Assembly (NCBI GenBank): GCA_022769845.1
Contig: JALEIO010000075.1
Span: 1 to 10,162 of the forward strand
DNA length: 10,162 nucleotides
Direction of reading: 5' to 3'
DNA from: Oscillospiraceae bacterium
GTDB taxonomy: Bacteria; Bacillota; Clostridia; UMGS1810
Part shown: positions 7,739 through 10,162 of the stretch, one piece after another
How the letters are laid out: each line of letters begins with the position of its first letter
Position numbering within the stretch: position 1 is the first letter of the stretch
Notes under the pieces: generated by a model
Told to the model about the DNA's origin: nothing
Databases searched by the model: none
What the model saw: the letters and a program-made list of their open reading frames with translations, nothing else
Translations under genes and position numbers: made by a program

Positions 7739-7820
7739 TATTCACCCTCCGAGAGCTTGTGAAAGAGCTGCAAAATCAAAAGGGCGGAAATACGAAAGAA
7801 AAATCACGAGGCTTAAAAAT

Positions 7821-9077
7821 ATGGATGCAAAAAGTTTGATTTACAATCATTTTTTCAAAAAATTTGAAAATAAGAAAATCGGCAAGGTGGGCTGCGAGCT
7901 TGAATTTCCGCTTGTGAATTTGTCGGGCGGAGAAATCGACAAAGCCTTTGCACAGGGAATTTTTGCGCATTTTTCAAAATGCGGATTTAAATCTTGTGAT
8001 GACGAAGGCTACTTTTTTGAAAACGATTTCGGCGATGTGTTGTCGTTTGACAATTCGTACAATAATTTTGAATTTTCGCTTGCGTACGGCGATAATCTGT
8101 GCGATATAAAGAACCGTTTTGACGAATATTTTGCAAAGGTAAGCGAGTATTTTTCAAAGGAGAATTACGCGCTTATAGGACGCGGCACAAACCCCAACAA
8201 GAAAAATATTTCGCAAAACAGAGTGGAGTTTTCCACTTACAATATGGTGGACGAATTTTTGAAAACATACGGAAAAGACACCAAATATCCCGATTTTCCC
8301 GCCTATCTTTCGTCGGTGCAAACGCATCTGGACGTTGATATTCAAACTCTTCCCAAGGCGTACACATATTTTGCAAAGCTTGATTTTGTGCGTGCAATTC
8401 TTTTTTCAAATTCGCCTGATTTTGGCGGCGAGGGTTATAGATGTTATCGCGATTTTTTGTGGGAGCAAAGCGCATTTTCAAAATGTCAAAATATTACGGG
8501 CAAGGTTGACGGCGATTTTAAAACGGTAGATTCTCTTGTGCAGTATTTTCTCAAAAAAGGTATGTTCAACCGCAAACGAAACGGAAAATACGAGATTTTT
8601 GCGCCGGTAAATATAAAAGAATATTTTGAAAACGAAAAATATGGCGCAAAGGACGAAGATATTGACTGCTATCTTTCGTTTAAAAACGTTGAAATTACCG
8701 CCCGCGGCACGCTTGAGGTGCGCAGCGACTGTACCCAGCCGCTCGATTCTTTGTTTGCGCCCTGTGCGTTTAATCTTGGAATTATCTCAAATCTTGACGC
8801 TGCTGTGGCAGATGTAGACGGGTTTTTTGATGAAAATTATATAGATTTATCCAACACCGAACTGCGAAATATCGTTGTGAGCGGCAAAAAGCTTAATAAA
8901 ATATGCGACGAGGATATTTTGTCCGACTTTGTGTATGATTTGGTGGAAATAGCCGCTGAAAGCTTGGAAAAACGCGGATTTGGAGAAGAAAAATTGATTG
9001 CGCCTCTTTATGAAAGAGCGGTAACGTTAAAATGTCCTGCCGATTTGGAAAAAGGCGTCAAAAATGAGCTTTTTTAA
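7821..9077 (+). CDS. glutamate-cysteine ligase-like enzyme (GCS2 family)
   Basis: The 418-aa product looks like an ATP-dependent ligase of the GCS2 family (PF04107), which joins the gamma-carboxyl of glutamate to an amine, usually that of cysteine. Supporting segments are GCELEFPL at 24-31 (the metal/ATP-binding GxExE motif near the N-terminus), SSVQTHLDVD at 164-173, DFLWEQS at 211-217, and ARGTLEVRSDCTQP at 294-307 (the glutamate/arginine-rich active-site strand). It has no signal peptide or membrane segment. ATG 7821 has GAGG at 7808-7811; a TTG at 7728 would add 31 basic residues lying over the regulator remnant. No glutathione synthetase follows, so the product might be gamma-glutamylcysteine or another gamma-glutamyl compound. 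The family is fairly sure, the substrate is not. Confidence 0.7.
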   Translation: MDAKSLIYNHFFKKFENKKIGKVGCELEFPLVNLSGGEIDKAFAQGIFAHFSKCGFKSCDDEGYFFENDFGDVLSFDNSYNNFEFSLAYGDNLCDIKNRFDEYFAKVSEYFSKENYALIGRGTNPNKKNISQNRVEFSTYNMVDEFLKTYGKDTKYPDFPAYLSSVQTHLDVDIQTLPKAYTYFAKLDFVRAILFSNSPDFGGEGYRCYRDFLWEQSAFSKCQNITGKVDGDFKTVDSLVQYFLKKGMFNRKRNGKYEIFAPVNIKEYFENEKYGAKDEDIDCYLSFKNVEITARGTLEVRSDCTQPLDSLFAPCAFNLGIISNLDAAVADVDGFFDENYIDLSNTELRNIVVSGKKLNKICDEDILSDFVYDLVEIAAESLEKRGFGEEKLIAPLYERAVTLKCPADLEKGVKNELF

Positions 9078-9118
9078 AAACAATTTATTAAAATTTTTAA
9101 TTTAGATAAGGAAGAAAA

Positions 9119-9874
9119 ATGTCCGAACTTATACAAAACAATCAAAAATTATCAATGGACGCGCGTGTTTTGTCCTACCAGACTGATCGAAATTCGCTTT
9201 TAAAGCCATCGTATGCGCTTCGTCTTATGCAGGAGGCGGCGGCGGAACATTCTGATAAATGCGGCTACGGCACGCGTATGCTTTACAATAAAAAAATGAT
9301 GTTCATACTCATTGCGGTGAGCATAAATTTTGATAAAATGCCGTTTTTAAACGACGATATTTTTGTGGAAACATGGAGCTGCAGGCAAAATGGTCTAATG
9401 TTTACGCGGCCCGGCCGAATTGCCGATAAAAACCGCAATACCATTTGCTGTTATTCGTCAAAATGGGTGGTTGTAAGTACCGAAACGCGTCGCATTTTGA
9501 AGCCGAGCGAAACGGGCGGATTTGCTGCGGTTTTTTGTGATGAACAGTTTGATTTGCGCGACAAAAAAATACCGCTCCCAAAAGATATGAGAATTGTGGG
9601 CGAGCGTGAAATCCGATATTCCGACATTGACTACAACAACCACGCGAACAACTGCGCTTATGCTGATTTTGTGCTGGATTTTATACCGTGCGATATGGCA
9701 GAAATGCGTGTTGACAAGCTGGATATATACTTTCATTCCGAGGCGCTTTTGGGCGATAAATTAAAAATTTTCTGCAAAGAATGTGACGGAAAATTCTATT
9801 TTAAGGGCGAGCATGAACGCGGCGTTTGTTTTGACGCTATGGTGAGCCTTAAAAAAATTGAAAAAAATTCTTGA
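9119..9874 (+). CDS. acyl-ACP thioesterase (FatA/FatB-like, PF01643)
   Basis: This 251-aa cytoplasmic enzyme should release free fatty acids from acyl-carrier protein. It has two hotdog halves: about 12-145, with the long helix region LMQEAAAEHSDKCGYG, and about 160-247. The second half carries SDIDYNNHANN (168-178), where D171, N173 and H175 align with the catalytic Asp, Asn and His of plant FatB, and HSEALLGD with E208 in the position of the catalytic glutamate. The length is normal for bacterial members. AAGGAAG at 9108-9114 precedes the ATG. It starts 41 nt after the ligase gene with no terminator between, so the two are probably co-transcribed. The stop codon lies within the -35 of the next promoter, so transcription units abut here. 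Chain-length preference cannot be read from sequence. Confidence 0.88.
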   Translation: MSELIQNNQKLSMDARVLSYQTDRNSLLKPSYALRLMQEAAAEHSDKCGYGTRMLYNKKMMFILIAVSINFDKMPFLNDDIFVETWSCRQNGLMFTRPGRIADKNRNTICCYSSKWVVVSTETRRILKPSETGGFAAVFCDEQFDLRDKKIPLPKDMRIVGEREIRYSDIDYNNHANNCAYADFVLDFIPCDMAEMRVDKLDIYFHSEALLGDKLKIFCKECDGKFYFKGEHERGVCFDAMVSLKKIEKNS

Positions 9875-9899
9875 CAAATTAAGTATTTGCGTTTATAAT
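9871..9899 (+). promoter_or_regulatory. consensus sigma-A promoter upstream of the TrpB-like gene
   Basis: TTGACA (9871-9876), a 17-nt spacer and TATAAT (9894-9899) match the vegetative consensus perfectly. The -35 overlaps the stop codon of the thioesterase gene. The start of transcription should fall near 9906, immediately before the run of NAG triplets. A perfect promoter followed by a terminator in the leader suggests that control is exercised after initiation. Confidence 0.9.
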
Positions 9900-9916
9900 G
9901 TCATCAAAGAGTTAGA

Positions 9917-9954
9917 TTAGAAAAGTTTAGTTTTAGTTTAGAAAAGTTTAGTTT
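9917..9954 (+). repeat. 17-nt direct repeat, two identical copies
   Basis: TTAGAAAAGTTTAGTTT occurs at 9917-9933 and again at 9938-9954, a period of 21 nt. The intervening TAGT keeps the TAG spacing, so the repeat is one with the NAG-triplet run described for the leader. Duplication of a triplet block is a plausible origin. Confidence 0.85.
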
Positions 9955-10023
9955 AATGCGGTTTTCCGCTGTGCGTAGGTATTTTTTATAATTTTGCGCT
10001 CTTATTTTACAAATTTTAAAACT

Positions 10024-10054
10024 AAAACCGAACGATTCTTTTCGTTCGGTTTTT
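10024..10054 (+). terminator. intrinsic terminator in the leader of the TrpB-like gene
   Basis: The arms AAAACCGAACGA (10024-10035) and TCGTTCGGTTTT (10042-10053) form a perfect 12-bp stem with a TTCTTT loop, and a T-rich tract (TTTTTCTT) runs from the end of the stem. It lies about 120 nt downstream of the predicted transcription start and 37 nt before the start codon, so it ends leader transcripts unless prevented. Confidence 0.9.
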
Positions 10055-10091
10055 CTTATCTGCTCAAATAAATTTTAAAGGAGAAATCAAA

Positions 10092-10162
10092 ATGAGCAAA
10101 ATTCCCTACAAAATCTATTTGACCGAGGACGAAATGCCTAAAAAATGGCTTAATTTGCGGGC
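10092..10162 (+). CDS. trpB: TrpB-like PLP enzyme (tryptophan synthase beta-like), N-terminus only
   Basis: Only 23 complete codons lie in the window: MSKIPYKIYLTEDEMPKKWL and NLR, with the next codon cut. This resembles the start of TrpB2-type proteins, in which a hydrophobic strand and acidic patch lead into a P-K-x-W-x-N-x-R/x-A-D motif. These PLP enzymes make tryptophan from indole and serine, often without a partner TrpA. AAAGGAG at 10077-10083 gives 8-nt spacing. The gene follows a leader with an attenuator, consistent with amino-acid control. The call rests on 23 residues and remembered family sequences; the lysine that binds PLP is outside the window. Confidence 0.72.
   Translation, partial: MSKIPYKIYLTEDEMPKKWLNLR

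Larger units (their letters stand above)
9906..10054 (+). promoter_or_regulatory. TRAP-like attenuator leader of the TrpB-like gene
   Basis: The leader begins with nine NAG triplets at 9909 (GAG), 9913, 9918 (UAG), 9923 (AAG), 9928, 9934, 9939 (UAG), 9944 (AAG) and 9949 (UAG). Spacers are 1, 2, 2, 2, 3, 2, 2 and 2 nt. TRAP (MtrB) of Bacillus binds up to 11 GAG/UAG triplets with 2-3 nt spacers. Bases 9925-9939 can pair with 10019-10033 (13 Watson-Crick pairs, one G-U, one mismatch), which would disrupt the left arm of the terminator at 10024-10054. A protein on the triplets would free that arm and allow termination. A small GCGG-UUUU-CCGC hairpin lies between (9958-9969). No T-box consensus is visible. 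The structure is seen; the factor and its ligand are inferred. Confidence 0.6.

Noticed and set aside
7728..7820. In-frame upstream TTG start that would extend the ligase by 31 residues
   Set aside because: The extra residues are basic, unlike the family's N-terminus, and overlap the regulator remnant; ATG 7821 has its own GAGG site.
7652..7840. Programmed -1 frameshift at GCA-AAG joining the XRE N-terminus to the next frame
   Set aside because: The fused product would be only about 62 aa and would lack the recognition helix, and I see no stimulatory structure; gene decay is simpler.
8173..8481. Minus-strand 102-codon open frame opposite the ligase gene
   Set aside because: No start signal or family resemblance; the plus-strand gene explains the region.
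9064..9105. 13-codon ORF (MSFFKNNLLKFLI) at the end of the ligase gene
   Set aside because: It arises from AT-rich sequence overlapping the ligase stop, has no RBS, and looks like chance.
9956..9991. Short ORF MRFSAVRRYFL in the leader of the TrpB-like gene, a possible leader peptide
   Set aside because: It has no Shine-Dalgarno and no tryptophan codon, so a ribosome-stalling trp attenuator is poorly supported compared with the NAG-triplet model.
9906..10091. T-box riboswitch before the TrpB-like gene
   Set aside because: I find no AGGGTGG-type T-box sequence and no specifier-loop arrangement, and the leader is short for a T-box.

Overview
The window looks like chromosomal DNA from a low-GC Firmicute, most likely class Clostridia. 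The signs are AT-rich intergenic DNA, strong AGGAGG-type ribosome binding sites, TTG starts, and typical families: a TIGR04086/YrzE-like membrane protein, a YesM-type histidine kinase, Gram-positive MurA, a WalJ-like hydrolase, a XRE/cupin regulator remnant and a TrpB-like enzyme. I cannot name a genus. I see no rRNA, tRNA, CRISPR array, phage gene or insertion sequence.

Layout. (1) 32-487: a small four-helix membrane protein whose ribosome binding site lies in a terminator-like hairpin. (2) 506-3484, minus strand: a complete cytoplasmic family-2 beta-galactosidase (992 aa), convergent with gene 1. (3) 3485-3616: a divergent control region with a very good minus-strand promoter, a small palindrome at its predicted transcription start, and a weaker plus-strand promoter. 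(4) 3617-5377: a membrane sensor histidine kinase of the YesM/LytS class, with no response regulator beside it. (5) 5378-5594: an AT-rich gap with a perfect 20-bp palindrome and an extended -10 promoter. (6) 5595-7620: murA and a walJ-like metallo-hydrolase overlapping by 8 bp. (7) 7652-7738: a 28-codon stump of a XRE-family regulator. (8) 7821-9874: a GCS2-type glutamate-cysteine ligase-like enzyme followed by an acyl-ACP thioesterase. (9) 9871-10162: a consensus promoter, a 185-nt leader ending in a strong intrinsic terminator, and the first 23 codons of a TrpB-like PLP enzyme.

How the parts relate. The kinase and beta-galactosidase are divergent and probably belong to one carbohydrate-sensing and utilisation unit, with the response regulator elsewhere. 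murA and walJ form a cell-wall pair. The ligase and thioesterase are co-directional and closely spaced, but I can only guess at a shared pathway.

The most interesting element is the leader before the TrpB-like gene. It begins with nine NAG triplets (seven GAG/UAG, two AAG), mostly 2-3 nt apart. Part of this run can pair over 15 nt with the left arm of the downstream terminator. That is the architecture of the TRAP (MtrB) attenuator of Bacillus trp operons. I inferred this by reading the sequence; no folding program or database was used.
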